From Paracoccus sp. SMMA_5_TC (GTDB lineage Bacteria > Pseudomonadota > Alphaproteobacteria > Rhodobacterales > Rhodobacteraceae): 64,000 nt of DNA. A program made the position numbers and the translations under genes. Positions 42,789 to 52,693 of this stretch are shown piece after piece (the stretch's first letter is position 1; each line of letters begins with the position of its first letter). The stretch is taken from NCBI RefSeq assembly GCF_009696685.2, contig NZ_CP102356.1, positions 109,501-173,500 on the forward strand. The letters run 5' to 3'. The notes beneath the pieces were generated by a model that saw nothing but the letters and a program-made list of their open reading frames with translations, was not told the DNA's origin and made no database searches.

Positions 42789-43870
42789 ATGGCACGGATC
42801 ACCTTGCAAAACCTTGCCCACAGCTATCTGGCAGAGCCGCAATCGGACAAGGATTACGCGCTGAAGCAGATGGACCATGTCTGGGCCGACGGTGGCGCCT
42901 ATGCGCTGCTGGGGGCCTCGGGCTGCGGCAAGACCACGCTGCTCAACATCATCTCGGGCTTGCTGACGCCCAGCCATGGCCGGGTCCTGTTCGGCGACCG
43001 CGACGTGACCGATGCGCCCACGGCCGAACGCAACATCGCCCAGGTCTTCCAGTTCCCGGTGGTCTACGACACCATGACGGTGCGCGACAACCTGGCCTTC
43101 CCGTTGCGCAACCGCGGCCAGGATGCGGCCTATGTCAAGGCGCGGGTGGAACAGATCGCCCGCATGATCGGGATGGAGGCGATGCTGTCGCGCAAGGCCA
43201 TGGGCCTGACCGCCGATGCCAAGCAGAAGATCAGCCTTGGCCGCGGCATGGTGCGCGAGGACGTGAACGCGATCCTGTTCGACGAGCCGCTGACCGTTAT
43301 CGACCCGCAGATGAAATGGGAATTGCGCACGCAGCTGAAACAGCTGCATCGCGAATTCGGCCACACGATGATCTATGTCACCCATGACCAGACCGAGGCG
43401 CTGACCTTTGCCCAGCAGGTGGTGGTGATGCACGAAGGCCGGGTGGTGCAGATGGGCACGCCCGAGGAACTGTTCGAGACCCCGGCTCATACGTTCGTGG
43501 GCTATTTCATCGGCTCTCCGGGAATGAACTTCCTGCCGGCCGAGGTGCGCGGGCGACAGGCGCAACTGGCCGATGGCAGTGTTGTCGCCCTGGGGGGGGA
43601 TCATGGCAGCCCGTCGGGCCGGGTGCAGATCGGCATTCGTCCCGAACATGTCGTGCTGGCAGAAAGCGGCCTGGCGCTGAAGGTGCTGCGGGTCGAGGAT
43701 GTCGGCCGCCACCGTCTGGTCCGCGGTGAAGTGGCGGGGCAGCCGCTTAACCTGGTCCTGCCAGAGGGCCAGACCCTGCCCGCGCAGCCCCACGTCCTGC
43801 TGACGCCGCACAAGATCAACGTCTATGCCGACGACTGGCGCGTCGCTCCGGCGCAAAAGGGGGCTGAGTG

Positions 43871-43871
<1 letters not shown>
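42789..43871 (+). CDS. glpT: Glycerol ABC transporter ATPase GlpT
   Basis: A 360-aa partner ATPase. Walker A GASGCGKTT (42-50), Walker B AILFDEP (161-167) and the H-loop histidine H199 (VTHDQTEAL) are intact, but the signature motif is lost: the LSGGQ region reads LTADAKQKISLGRG (140-153). GlpS shows the opposite pattern, so the heterodimer should have one complete and one degenerate ATP site. The start at 42789 is one base after the glpS stop; an upstream in-frame ATG inside glpS is less likely. Confidence 0.92.
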
Positions 43872-44757
<886 letters not shown>

Positions 44758-44758
<1 letters not shown>

Positions 44759-45561
44759 TGCGCCTGAAATCCTCGACGCTGGTGATGGCGCTGTATCTGC
44801 TGTTCCTGATGGTGCCGATCTACTGGCTGGTCAACATGAGCTTCAAGACCAATGCCGAGATCACGGGTGCCTTCACCCTGTATCCGCATCAGCTGACCCT
44901 GCGGAACTATCAGGTGATCCTGACCGACCCCAGCTGGTACATGGGCTATGTCAACTCGATCATCTATGTGGTGATGAACACCGTCATCTCGATCGCGGTC
45001 GCGCTGCCTGCGGCCTATGCCTTCAGCCGCTACAACTTCATGGGGGACAAGCACCTGTTCTTCTGGCTGCTGACGAACCGCATGTCGCCGCCCGCAGTCT
45101 TTGCGCTGCCCTTCTTTCAGCTGTATTCATCGATCGGACTTTTCGATACCCATATTGCGGTCGCACTGGCCCATTGCCTGTTCAACGTGCCGCTGGCAGT
45201 CTGGATCCTGGAAGGCTTCATGCGCGGGGTGCCGAAGGAAATCGATGAGACTGCCTATATCGATGGCTACAGTTTCCCGCGGTTCTTCGTCAGGATCTTC
45301 ATGCCGCTGATCGCCAGCGGGATCGGGGTCGCGGCCTTCTTCTGTTTCATGTTCTCTTGGGTCGAACTCTTGCTGAGCCGCACGCTGACCAGCGTCAATG
45401 CCAAGCCGATCGCCGCGACCATGACCCGCACGGTCAGCGCGTCGGGAATGGATTGGGGGGTGCTCGCCGCAGCGGGGGTGCTGACCATCGTGCCGGGTGC
45501 CTTGGTCATCTGGTTTGTGCGCAACTACATCGCCAAGGGCTTCGCCCTGGGGAGGGTGTGA
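44758..45561 (+). CDS. glpQ: Glycerol ABC transporter permease GlpQ
   Basis: A 267-aa MalG-type permease with six hydrophobic segments. The EAA loop VPKEIDETAYIDGYSFPRFFVRIFMPL at about 160-186 is typical of carbohydrate CUT1 permeases. The ATG overlaps the glpP stop by one base, indicating coupled translation at 1:1. The name follows the GlpSTPQV transporter and should not be confused with the glycerophosphodiesterase GlpQ of E. coli. Confidence 0.92.
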
Positions 45562-45977
45562 TGACCGATCTTGCCGCGCCTCGCGCGAACTGGCCTGCGA
45601 TCTATGCGGCCGCGGTGGTGACCTTGGGCGCCGTGATGGGCCTTCTGATCTGGGCAGTGCCGGTGGTGGATGGCCAGAAACAGTGGTTTGCCCCCATGAT
45701 CCCCGGCGGCTGGATGGCCTGGACCTTTCCGGTCGCGGTATTCTTCTGGGTCATCGCCAGCCTGCTGGTGCTGTTTACCATCTTGGCAATCCGTTTCCCG
45801 GAAACGCCGCGAATGGGCATCCTGCGCATCGAGACCACGCGCGGCGACAGGCTGTTCATCTCGCTTCTGGGCTCGGCCTTCATCTGCCTGGCCTGGCTGT
45901 TCTTTGCCGGTCCGCCGCTGTGGTGGGCCCTGGCACTGTGCCTTGCATATGCCGCAGCGGTGTTCCGCTGGGTGTGA
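45561..45977 (+). CDS. Small DUF2160-type membrane protein of the glycerol transporter operon
   Basis: A 138-aa protein with four hydrophobic segments (about 12-33, 45-70, 95-113 and 115-135) and a conserved-looking loop FPETPRMGILRIETTRGDRLFISLLGS. Genes of this type are constantly found between glpQ and glpV in alphaproteobacterial glycerol operons. The role is unknown; an accessory subunit of the transporter is plausible. It overlaps the glpQ stop by one base. Confidence 0.8.
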   Translation: MTDLAAPRANWPAIYAAAVVTLGAVMGLLIWAVPVVDGQKQWFAPMIPGGWMAWTFPVAVFFWVIASLLVLFTILAIRFPETPRMGILRIETTRGDRLFISLLGSAFICLAWLFFAGPPLWWALALCLAYAAAVFRWV

Positions 45978-46010
45978 TCCATAACAAGCCGTCTCATCAG
46001 GGAGAAAGAC

Positions 46011-47732
46011 ATGAGACCCATCAAGACCACCACGGCCATGGCACTTGCGCTGCTGGTCATCGGGGCCCCGGCCTGGGCAGACATGGAGGCCGCCAAGAAA
46101 TTCCTGGACGCCGAGATCGGCGATCTGTCGACCCTGTCGCGGGCCGATCAGGAAAAGGAAATGCAGTGGTTCATCGATGCCGCCAAGCCGCTGGCCGGCA
46201 TGGAAATCAAGGTGGTGTCGGAAACCATCGCCACGCATGAATACGAATCCAAGGTGCTGGCCCCGGCCTTTACCGCCATTACCGGCATCAAGGTCACCCA
46301 CGACCTGATCGGCGAGGGCGATGTCGTCGAAAAACTGCAGACCCAGATGCAGACCGGCGAGAATATCTATGACGGCTATGTCAACGACAGCGACCTGATC
46401 GGGACGCACTGGCGCTATCAGCAGGCGCGCAGCCTGACCAAATGGATGGCCGAAGAGGGCAAGGACTTCACCAGTCCGACCCTGGATCTGGACGATTTCA
46501 TCGGATTGAAGTTCACCACCGCGCCGGATGGCGAACTGTATCAGCTGCCCGACCAGCAGTTCGCCAACCTTTACTGGTTCCGCTACGACTGGTTCAGCGA
46601 CCAGAAGACCAAGGACGACTTCAAGGCCAAATACGGCTATGACCTGGGCGTGCCGGTCAACTGGTCGGCTTATGAGGATATTGCCGAATTCTTCACCGGC
46701 CGGGACATGTCCTATATCGAGGGTGGTCCCACAAAAGCCTGGGGCAACATGGATTACGGCAAGAAGGATCCTAGCCTTGGCTGGCGCTACACCGACGCCT
46801 GGATGTCCATGGCGGGCATGGGCGACAAGGGCGAGCCGAATGGCCTGCCGGTCGACGAATGGGGTATCCGCGTCGACGAGAACAGCCGACCGGTCGGTTC
46901 ATGCGTGGCGCGAGGCGGCGCTACGAACGACGCGGCCGCGGTCTATGCCGTCACCAAGGCCATCGACTGGCTGAAGAAATACACCCCGCCGGAAGCCCAG
47001 GGCATGACATTCGGCGAGGCCGGACCGGTCCCGGCGCGCGGCGACATTGCCCAGCAGATGTTCTGGTATACGGCCTTTACCGCCGACATGGTCAAGCCCG
47101 GCACCGCCGTGGTGAACGAGGACGGAACCCCGAAATGGCGCATGGCTCCCAGCCCGCACGGCGCTTACTGGAGCGAGGGGACCAAGATCGGCTATCAGGA
47201 CGTGGGCAGCTGGACGCTGATGAAATCGACCCCGGTCGAGCGCGCCCAGGCGGCATGGCTTTATGCGCAGTTCGTGACCTCCAAGACGGTGGACGTCAAG
47301 AAATCGCATGTCGGCCTGACCTTCATCCGCGAATCGACGATCCAGGACAAATCCTTCACCGAGCGCGCGCCGAAGCTGGGCGGTCTGATCGAATTCTATC
47401 GTTCGCCTGCGCGCGTTCAGTGGTCGCCCACCGGCACCAACATCCCTGACTATCCCAAGCTGGCACAGCTGTGGTGGCAGAACATCGGCGATGCACTGTC
47501 GGGTGCCAAGACGCCGCAGCAGGCACTGGATGCGCTGTGCGCCGAACAGGAAAAGGTGCTGGCGCGGATCGAGCGTTCGGGCGTGCAGGGCGACCTGGGC
47601 CCCAAGCTGAACGAGGAAAAGGATCCGCAGGAATGGCTGGATGCCGAGGGCTCGCCCGTGGGTCCGCTGGAAAACGAAAAGCCCCAGGGCGAAACGATTT
47701 CCTATGACGAGCTGATCAAGTCCTGGCAATAA
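46011..47732 (+). CDS. glpV: Glycerol ABC transporter substrate-binding protein
   Basis: A 573-aa periplasmic binding protein with a signal peptide (residues 1-23), unusually long for the family-1 type but normal for GlpV. Segments such as IATHEYESKVLAPAFTAITGIKVTHDLIGEGDVVEKLQTQMQTGENIYDGYVNDSDLIGTH-like opening (from ~70) follow the solute-binding fold. GGAGAAAG is a good ribosome site 6 nt before the ATG. It delivers glycerol to GlpPQ. A strong rho-independent terminator follows the stop. Confidence 0.93.
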   Translation: MRPIKTTTAMALALLVIGAPAWADMEAAKKFLDAEIGDLSTLSRADQEKEMQWFIDAAKPLAGMEIKVVSETIATHEYESKVLAPAFTAITGIKVTHDLIGEGDVVEKLQTQMQTGENIYDGYVNDSDLIGTHWRYQQARSLTKWMAEEGKDFTSPTLDLDDFIGLKFTTAPDGELYQLPDQQFANLYWFRYDWFSDQKTKDDFKAKYGYDLGVPVNWSAYEDIAEFFTGRDMSYIEGGPTKAWGNMDYGKKDPSLGWRYTDAWMSMAGMGDKGEPNGLPVDEWGIRVDENSRPVGSCVARGGATNDAAAVYAVTKAIDWLKKYTPPEAQGMTFGEAGPVPARGDIAQQMFWYTAFTADMVKPGTAVVNEDGTPKWRMAPSPHGAYWSEGTKIGYQDVGSWTLMKSTPVERAQAAWLYAQFVTSKTVDVKKSHVGLTFIRESTIQDKSFTERAPKLGGLIEFYRSPARVQWSPTGTNIPDYPKLAQLWWQNIGDALSGAKTPQQALDALCAEQEKVLARIERSGVQGDLGPKLNEEKDPQEWLDAEGSPVGPLENEKPQGETISYDELIKSWQ

Positions 47733-47749
47733 GCCGGGCGCAAACGAAG

Positions 47750-47787
47750 GGCGCCGGCGGTTCATTCCGCCGGCGCCTGCCTTTTTT
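47750..47787 (+). terminator. Rho-independent terminator after glpV
   Basis: A perfect 11-bp stem, GGCGCCGGCGG (47750-47760) and CCGCCGGCGCC (47767-47777), with a 6-nt loop, followed after four bases by six T (47782-47787). The loop and right arm overlap the last codons of btuD on the other strand. Confidence 0.9.
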
Positions 47788-48544
47788 CTGAATGCAGTGC
47801 TGTCGTGGCCAGTTGCGCCAGCGGCTGCACGATCAGGCCTTCGGGGCCTTGCGCCAGATGCGCGGAAATGCCGTAGACAAGGGCCAGGTTTGCCTTGGTC
47901 AGCACCTCATGCGGCGGGCCATCGGCTGCGATCTTTCCCTGGTGCAGCAGCACCAGCCGCGTGCAATACCGCGCAGCAAGCCCCAGATCATGGCAAGAGG
48001 CGACGACCGTTCGGCCTTGTCGGGCCAGTTTGCGAAAGACTTCCATCACCCACAGCTGCGCGGCCGGGTCCAGACCCGCGATCGGCTCATCGGCCAGCAG
48101 CAGCGGCGTGTCCTGCGCCAGCGCCCGCGCGATCAGCGTGCGTGCCAGTTCCCCGCCCGACAGTCTGTCGGCAGGACGGTGGCGCAGGTCTTGCAACCCC
48201 ATGGTCGCGATGGCCGCCTCGACGGCGCTGCGGGCCGCGGCATTGCCGCTACCGCCGTGCGGAATACGGCCCAAAGCCACCACCGCCTGGACGGGCATGG
48301 GCCAGGCCATGTCGCGCACCTGCGGCAGATAGGCGACCGCACGGGCGCGTTGCGCCGCGGGCAGGCGGGCCAGCGAACTGTGGCCCTCCGCAGCCACCAG
48401 CCCCAAGGCCGCGCGCATCAGCGTGGACTTGCCGGCGCCGTTCGGACCCAGCAGGCCAAGAAATTCGCCCGGCGCCACGCTGAGGTCGATGCCCGTCACC
48501 ACGCTGCGATCCCTGCGCCTGACCGTCAATTGTCGCAGCTGCAT
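47762..48544 (-). CDS. btuD: Cobalamin ABC transporter ATPase
   Basis: A 260-aa FecE/BtuD-type ATPase. Walker A GPNGAGKST (about 34-42), signature LSGGELARTLIARAL, Walker B LLLADEPIAGLD and the H-loop SCHDL are all present. The start at 48544 overlaps the btuC stop (TGATG). Assignment to cobalamin rather than iron-siderophore uptake rests on the B12 riboswitch heading the operon. Its last codons coincide with the glpV terminator on the other strand. Confidence 0.88.
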   Translation of the reverse strand: MQLRQLTVRRRDRSVVTGIDLSVAPGEFLGLLGPNGAGKSTLMRAALGLVAAEGHSSLARLPAAQRARAVAYLPQVRDMAWPMPVQAVVALGRIPHGGSGNAAARSAVEAAIATMGLQDLRHRPADRLSGGELARTLIARALAQDTPLLLADEPIAGLDPAAQLWVMEVFRKLARQGRTVVASCHDLGLAARYCTRLVLLHQGKIAADGPPHEVLTKANLALVYGISAHLAQGPEGLIVQPLAQLATTALHSEKRQAPAE

Positions 48545-49536
48545 CACAGGCCCTCGCGCCGGGTCTTGAGGATCAGGTGCAGAAAGAACGGCGCGCCCAC
48601 CAGCGCCGTCAGCACCCCCAGCTTCAGGTCGCGGTCGGGCGCGATCAGCCGCACCGCGATATCGGCCGCCAATACCATGGCCGCCCCGCCCAGTGTCGCC
48701 GCTGGCAGCAGCCGCGCCGGGCTGCCCTGGGTCGCGCGCCGCAGCAGATGCGGCACCACCAGCCCGACAAAGCCGATGGCTCCCGCAACCGCGGTGGCGC
48801 CGCCGACCGCCAGCGCGATGCCCAGGGTCAGCACAAGCCGCACCCGGCGCAGATGCACGCCCAGCGACATTGCGGCGTCCTCGCCCAGGCTCAGTGCCTC
48901 GATGGCGCGGCCCAGCCGCCACAGCAGTGCCAGGCCCACCAGGATCGGCGGCGCGGCGATGGCCAGGTGCAGCAGCGACCGGTCGGCCAGCGATCCCATC
49001 ATCCAGAACACGATCTCGTTCGCGGCAAAGGGGTTGGGCGACAGGCTGAGCACCAGCGAACTGCCGGCCCCGGCCAGCGCCGAAATCGCGATGCCCGCAA
49101 GGATCAGCCCCAGCGCAGTGCCGTGCGGTCCCGCCAGGACCAGCACCAGCAGCATCGCGATGCCCGCCCCCGTCAGGGCGGCCAGAGGCAGCCCCAGCGC
49201 CCATGCCGCCGCCAGCCCCCCCTGCATTGCCAGCACCGCCCCCAGCGCGGCCGCGGCCGAGGTGCCGATCAGCCCCGGTTCGGCCAGCGGGTTGCGCAGA
49301 AACCCTTGCAGCGCGGCGCCGGATGCCCCCAGGGCCGCGCCGACCAGCCCACCCAGCAGCGCCCGCGGCAGGCGGATTTCGCGCATGATGGTGCCGTAAA
49401 GCCCATCGTCGGACCACAGCGCCGCCAGGCTGGCGCCGGGCGGCAATCGCGCCGGGCCGATCAGCAGCGACGCCAGGCACAGTCCCAGCACCAAAGTCGC
49501 CAGCAGTGCCAGCAGGGGGATGTCTTGGCGGGTCAC
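48544..49536 (-). CDS. btuC: Cobalamin ABC transporter permease (FecCD family)
   Basis: A 330-aa permease with about nine or ten hydrophobic helices. Hallmarks of the FecCD family are RLPRALLGGLVGAALGASGAALQGFLRNPLAEPGLIG and GAIGFVGLVVPHLLRR. A GTG at 49536 overlaps the btuF stop (GTGA) and gives the normal length, so it is preferred to the ATG at 49614. It forms the inner-membrane channel for vitamin B12. Confidence 0.9.
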   Translation of the reverse strand: MTRQDIPLLALLATLVLGLCLASLLIGPARLPPGASLAALWSDDGLYGTIMREIRLPRALLGGLVGAALGASGAALQGFLRNPLAEPGLIGTSAAAALGAVLAMQGGLAAAWALGLPLAALTGAGIAMLLVLVLAGPHGTALGLILAGIAISALAGAGSSLVLSLSPNPFAANEIVFWMMGSLADRSLLHLAIAAPPILVGLALLWRLGRAIEALSLGEDAAMSLGVHLRRVRLVLTLGIALAVGGATAVAGAIGFVGLVVPHLLRRATQGSPARLLPAATLGGAAMVLAADIAVRLIAPDRDLKLGVLTALVGAPFFLHLILKTRREGL

Positions 49537-50372
49537 GGTCGGGCGCCGATCACTTGCCGCGCGTCGCGCAGCCCTGCGATGGCGCGCAGCACATGCGGGG
49601 TGCCGCAGACCCATTCGGGCCCGGTGGCGTCGAACAGCGTGTCCTGCGCGCGCAGCCGGTCCAGCGCTGGGTGGTCCATCACCTCTTCGGCGCGGGAATG
49701 GCCTGGAAAGGGACGGTCGCGCAGCACCAGATCGGGCGCGGCCAGCAGCAACCGCTCCAACGGGATCTGGCCGCCGGCGGACAGGCCGATGCGGTCGGCG
49801 ACATTGTCAAAGCCGGCCTCGGCCAGGATCTGGCCGGCCAGACTGTCCGCCGTGGCGCTGTAGCCATTGGCACCATAAAGCGCCGCCTGCGGGCGTGGGC
49901 CGGGCGACACGGGGGCGGTCAGCGCCGCCAGATCGGCGTCGAACTGTGCCAGCAGGTCGGCTGCGCGCCGCTGGCGGCCCAGCAGCGCGCCCATGCGCAG
50001 GATATTGGCGCGGATGCCGGCGATGTCGGCGTCCGGCGCGAACACCTCGACCCGCAGCCCGTGGTCGCGCAGCATCCGCAAGGTTGAAGGCGCGGTCCAG
50101 CTGCCGGCCAGCACCAGATCGGGGCGGATCAGCAGCACCTCTTCGGCGCCGGCGCGGTTGACGGGATAGCGCCGCGCCTCGGCCGCCATGGCCGAGGAGG
50201 CGGGATCGCGTGCCAGCCAGGATACCGACACCAGCTGCCCGGGCGCGGCCAGCATCATCGCCAGCTGATCGGTGCACAGGTTCAGCGACACCACACGCGC
50301 TGGCGCGGCCAGAACGGGTGCCGTCAGCCCGGCCAGAAACAACACAGCGGCGGCCAGCAGGCGCGTTACCAC
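49533..50372 (-). CDS. btuF: Periplasmic cobalamin-binding protein
   Basis: A 279-aa class III periplasmic binding protein with signal peptide (residues 1-22). The two-lobed fold is indicated by VVSLNLCTDQLAMMLAAP at the start, PDLVLAGSWTAPSTLRMLRDHG, and GGQIPLERLLLAAPDLVL. No ATG is near; a GTG at 50372 overlaps the btuB stop by seven bases and has GGAGG four bases upstream. Hands B12 from BtuB to BtuC. Confidence 0.85.
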   Translation of the reverse strand: MVTRLLAAAVLFLAGLTAPVLAAPARVVSLNLCTDQLAMMLAAPGQLVSVSWLARDPASSAMAAEARRYPVNRAGAEEVLLIRPDLVLAGSWTAPSTLRMLRDHGLRVEVFAPDADIAGIRANILRMGALLGRQRRAADLLAQFDADLAALTAPVSPGPRPQAALYGANGYSATADSLAGQILAEAGFDNVADRIGLSAGGQIPLERLLLAAPDLVLRDRPFPGHSRAEEVMDHPALDRLRAQDTLFDATGPEWVCGTPHVLRAIAGLRDARQVIGARP

Positions 50373-52267
50373 CGCGCCTCCAGCCCGGCATAGGCGGTGC
50401 GGCCCTGACCGTAATAGCCCCAGCTTTCGGAATGGCGTTGGTCGAACAGGTTCACCACCCGCAGCGTGGCACGCAGGTTGTCGTCGATGTCATAGCCGCC
50501 CGACAGGTTGACCAGATTGATCGCCGGCAGTTCCGCGGTGGCGTAATCGCCAAAGAAGCGGGTGTCGTAATTGCCCGAAACATGCCGGTAATCGGCGGTG
50601 ATGCGGCCGCGCCCGTCCAGAACCGCCAGCGATGCGGTCAGCCCGACTTCGTGGCGCGGCCGGCGCAGCTCGATGCTGCCGTCGGGGTTGGTGGCATCCA
50701 GATAGGTATAGGCCAGTCCCACATCCAGCCGATCGGTCGGACGTAGCTGCGCGCTGACCTCGACCCCCTGGCGCGGGCTGTCGCCCGACTGGTTGCGATA
50801 GCTGAAATACTGTGTGGTGCCGTCGCTGCTGACCAGATAGTCCTCGATCTCGTCGCGCAGGGTCTCGCGGAACCAGGTGACATCGATGCTGCCGCGGTCG
50901 TCGGGCAATTGCCATTCCACCCCCAGATCGAAGCCGCGGTTCTGTTGCGGCCGCAGCAGCGGATTGCCCCGATAGACCGAAGTACCCCAGGGGCCGCTGT
51001 AGGTCGCATCGGCGAAAAGTTCCCAATAGGATGGGTTGACGATGCCCTTGCCGGCCGACCCATGCAGCCGGAACGGCCGGTCCGGCACCGCCCAGGACAG
51101 CCCCAGGTTCCAGCTGGTGGCATCGGCGAACACCTGGTTCAGGTCGCGGCGCAACCCCGCCTGCACGTCCAGCCCGTTGTCCAGAAAGCCGCGATATTCC
51201 ACCGCGACCGAGGACATCCGCCGCCGATAGTCCGGTGCGACCGAGGAATCGTCGCGCTGGCGCTCGGCCATGATGTTCAGCAGGTGGCCGGCCTGCGCCG
51301 CCGGCTGCCCGTCGAGCGACACGGTGGCGCGGTATTTCAGCTTGGCCACCCGTCCGCGATTTTGCGGCCCGTCGTCAAAGCTTTGGCGAAAATCGGTTTT
51401 CTGATATTCCAGCCGCTGGACCAACCGGCCGTCCAGGGCCGTGAATTCGGTCCATAGGGCGCCCTGGCGTTCGTCGCGGTCGCTGTGGGCGTTGGGGTCG
51501 TCGACCACGAAATCGGCCGGATCAATGGCCGCCGGGTTGGTGCCGTCATAGCCGTAGCTCTCATCCGCGCGGCGCAGGCTGGCCCCCATGCGCCAGTCCG
51601 GCGTGGCGGCGATCCAGCCCGACAGCGCAATGGTCTTGCGGTTGATGCCGTCCTTTTCGCCGCCGTCGCCCGATTGGTCGAACCCGTGGTCGTCGCGCGC
51701 CGACAGGTTCAGCGCCAGCCCGCCGCTTTCGCCGTTATGGCTGACATGGGCCGTTGCTGCCGCGCCATTGCCCAGCTCGGCGCTGGCGCCATAGTGCAGG
51801 CCAGGTTCGGTCCCCCGGCTGATGATATTGATGACGCCCGCCGCCGCGTTCGAGCCGTAGAATACCGACTGCGGGCCGCGCAGCACCTCGATGCGCTCGA
51901 TATTGGCGGTTTCCAAGCCGCTGAGGATATATTCCTCGGCGCTGCCAGTGGCCTCGATGCCATCGATCAGCAACAGCGCATGGCCCGATTCGCTGCCGCG
52001 CACCCGCAGCTGGGTATAGGACGGGCCGACGCTGTTGACCGAGACCCCCGGCACCGTGCGCAGTGCATCCTGGATGCGGCTGGACCCGCGCCGGGCGATC
52101 TGCTGTTCGTCCAGCACCGTATAGGCGCGGCCATAGGCGTTGCCGGGAACCGGCGTGAAACCGGCCGACAGGATCAGCGGTTGCAGGGTGATCGCGTCCT
52201 GGGCAAGGGCGGCCGCCGGGGACAGTGCGGCGGTCAGCGCAAGGATGGAACTGCGGGCAAGGGTCAT
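50366..52267 (-). CDS. btuB: TonB-dependent outer-membrane cobalamin receptor
   Basis: A 633-aa outer-membrane beta-barrel with signal peptide (residues 1-22). The plug domain contains RRGSSRIQDALRTVPGVSV, RVRGSESGHALLLIDG and RGPQSVFYGSNAAAGVINIIS; the barrel ends with an aromatic residue (GLEARW). BtuB-type receptors import vitamin B12 using TonB energy. The start at 52267 is chosen for the signal peptide. A cobalamin riboswitch lies about 150 nt upstream, which fixes the likely substrate. Confidence 0.92.
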   Translation of the reverse strand: MTLARSSILALTAALSPAAALAQDAITLQPLILSAGFTPVPGNAYGRAYTVLDEQQIARRGSSRIQDALRTVPGVSVNSVGPSYTQLRVRGSESGHALLLIDGIEATGSAEEYILSGLETANIERIEVLRGPQSVFYGSNAAAGVINIISRGTEPGLHYGASAELGNGAAATAHVSHNGESGGLALNLSARDDHGFDQSGDGGEKDGINRKTIALSGWIAATPDWRMGASLRRADESYGYDGTNPAAIDPADFVVDDPNAHSDRDERQGALWTEFTALDGRLVQRLEYQKTDFRQSFDDGPQNRGRVAKLKYRATVSLDGQPAAQAGHLLNIMAERQRDDSSVAPDYRRRMSSVAVEYRGFLDNGLDVQAGLRRDLNQVFADATSWNLGLSWAVPDRPFRLHGSAGKGIVNPSYWELFADATYSGPWGTSVYRGNPLLRPQQNRGFDLGVEWQLPDDRGSIDVTWFRETLRDEIEDYLVSSDGTTQYFSYRNQSGDSPRQGVEVSAQLRPTDRLDVGLAYTYLDATNPDGSIELRRPRHEVGLTASLAVLDGRGRITADYRHVSGNYDTRFFGDYATAELPAINLVNLSGGYDIDDNLRATLRVVNLFDQRHSESWGYYGQGRTAYAGLEARW

Positions 52268-52414
52268 GTCCGGGCCTTTCGGTCGCGGCGCAAGGCCGCG
52301 GTTAGCAGGGCGCGCGCGCCCCGGGCCGACCGGCCGCAAGCCCGCGCTGTGACAATCACCGCTGCGGTCGGGCCGCTTTCCGGGCGCGCCCCGCGCCGGA
52401 AATGGGTGAGTGCT

Positions 52415-52590
52415 GCGGCAGGTCTCCTGGCTTGCGGATCATCGCGCGGACCGGCCTTCCCGGGATGACCCAGTGGCCAGGGGTGGTCCTTTGCTCTCCG
52501 CTCACAGTTGCGGGGGCAGCCGCGGCCTTGCCCGAGGGCGCACCGCGTTCCCTTTTCACCCTGGCTTGCACCAGGGAACCGTAGCGGGCC
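52415..52590 (-). promoter_or_regulatory. Cobalamin (B12) riboswitch
   Basis: On the - strand, from 5' to 3': GGTTCCCTGGTGCAAGCCAG (near 52580), the GGTGAAAAGGGAAC core, a G/C-rich arm, CCGCAACTGTGAGCGG, the B12 box GCCACTG (52477-52471) with CCCGGGAAGGC, and the closing GCAAGCCAGGAGACCTGCC (52434-52416). These are the conserved blocks of adenosylcobalamin riboswitches in the expected order. It should repress btuBFCD when cobalamin is plentiful. Confidence 0.95.
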
Positions 52591-52644
52591 TGCCTTGCCG
52601 CAAGCCGGGGCCGGCTGTCAAGCATCCTGCGCCCGAAATGCCAA

Positions 52645-52672
52645 GCCGCGCCCTTCGACGAAGGGGCGCGGC
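52645..52672 (-). terminator. Hairpin after the aminotransferase gene
   Basis: A 13-bp stem with a one-base bulge, GCCGCGCCCTTCG / CGAAGGGGCGCGGC, begins 22 nt after the aminotransferase stop. On the - strand it is followed by TTGGCATTTC, not a clean T-run, so termination may be partial. It separates the aminotransferase from the riboswitch. Confidence 0.5.
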
Positions 52673-52693
52673 CGGCTGTTCAAGGCTTGCGGA

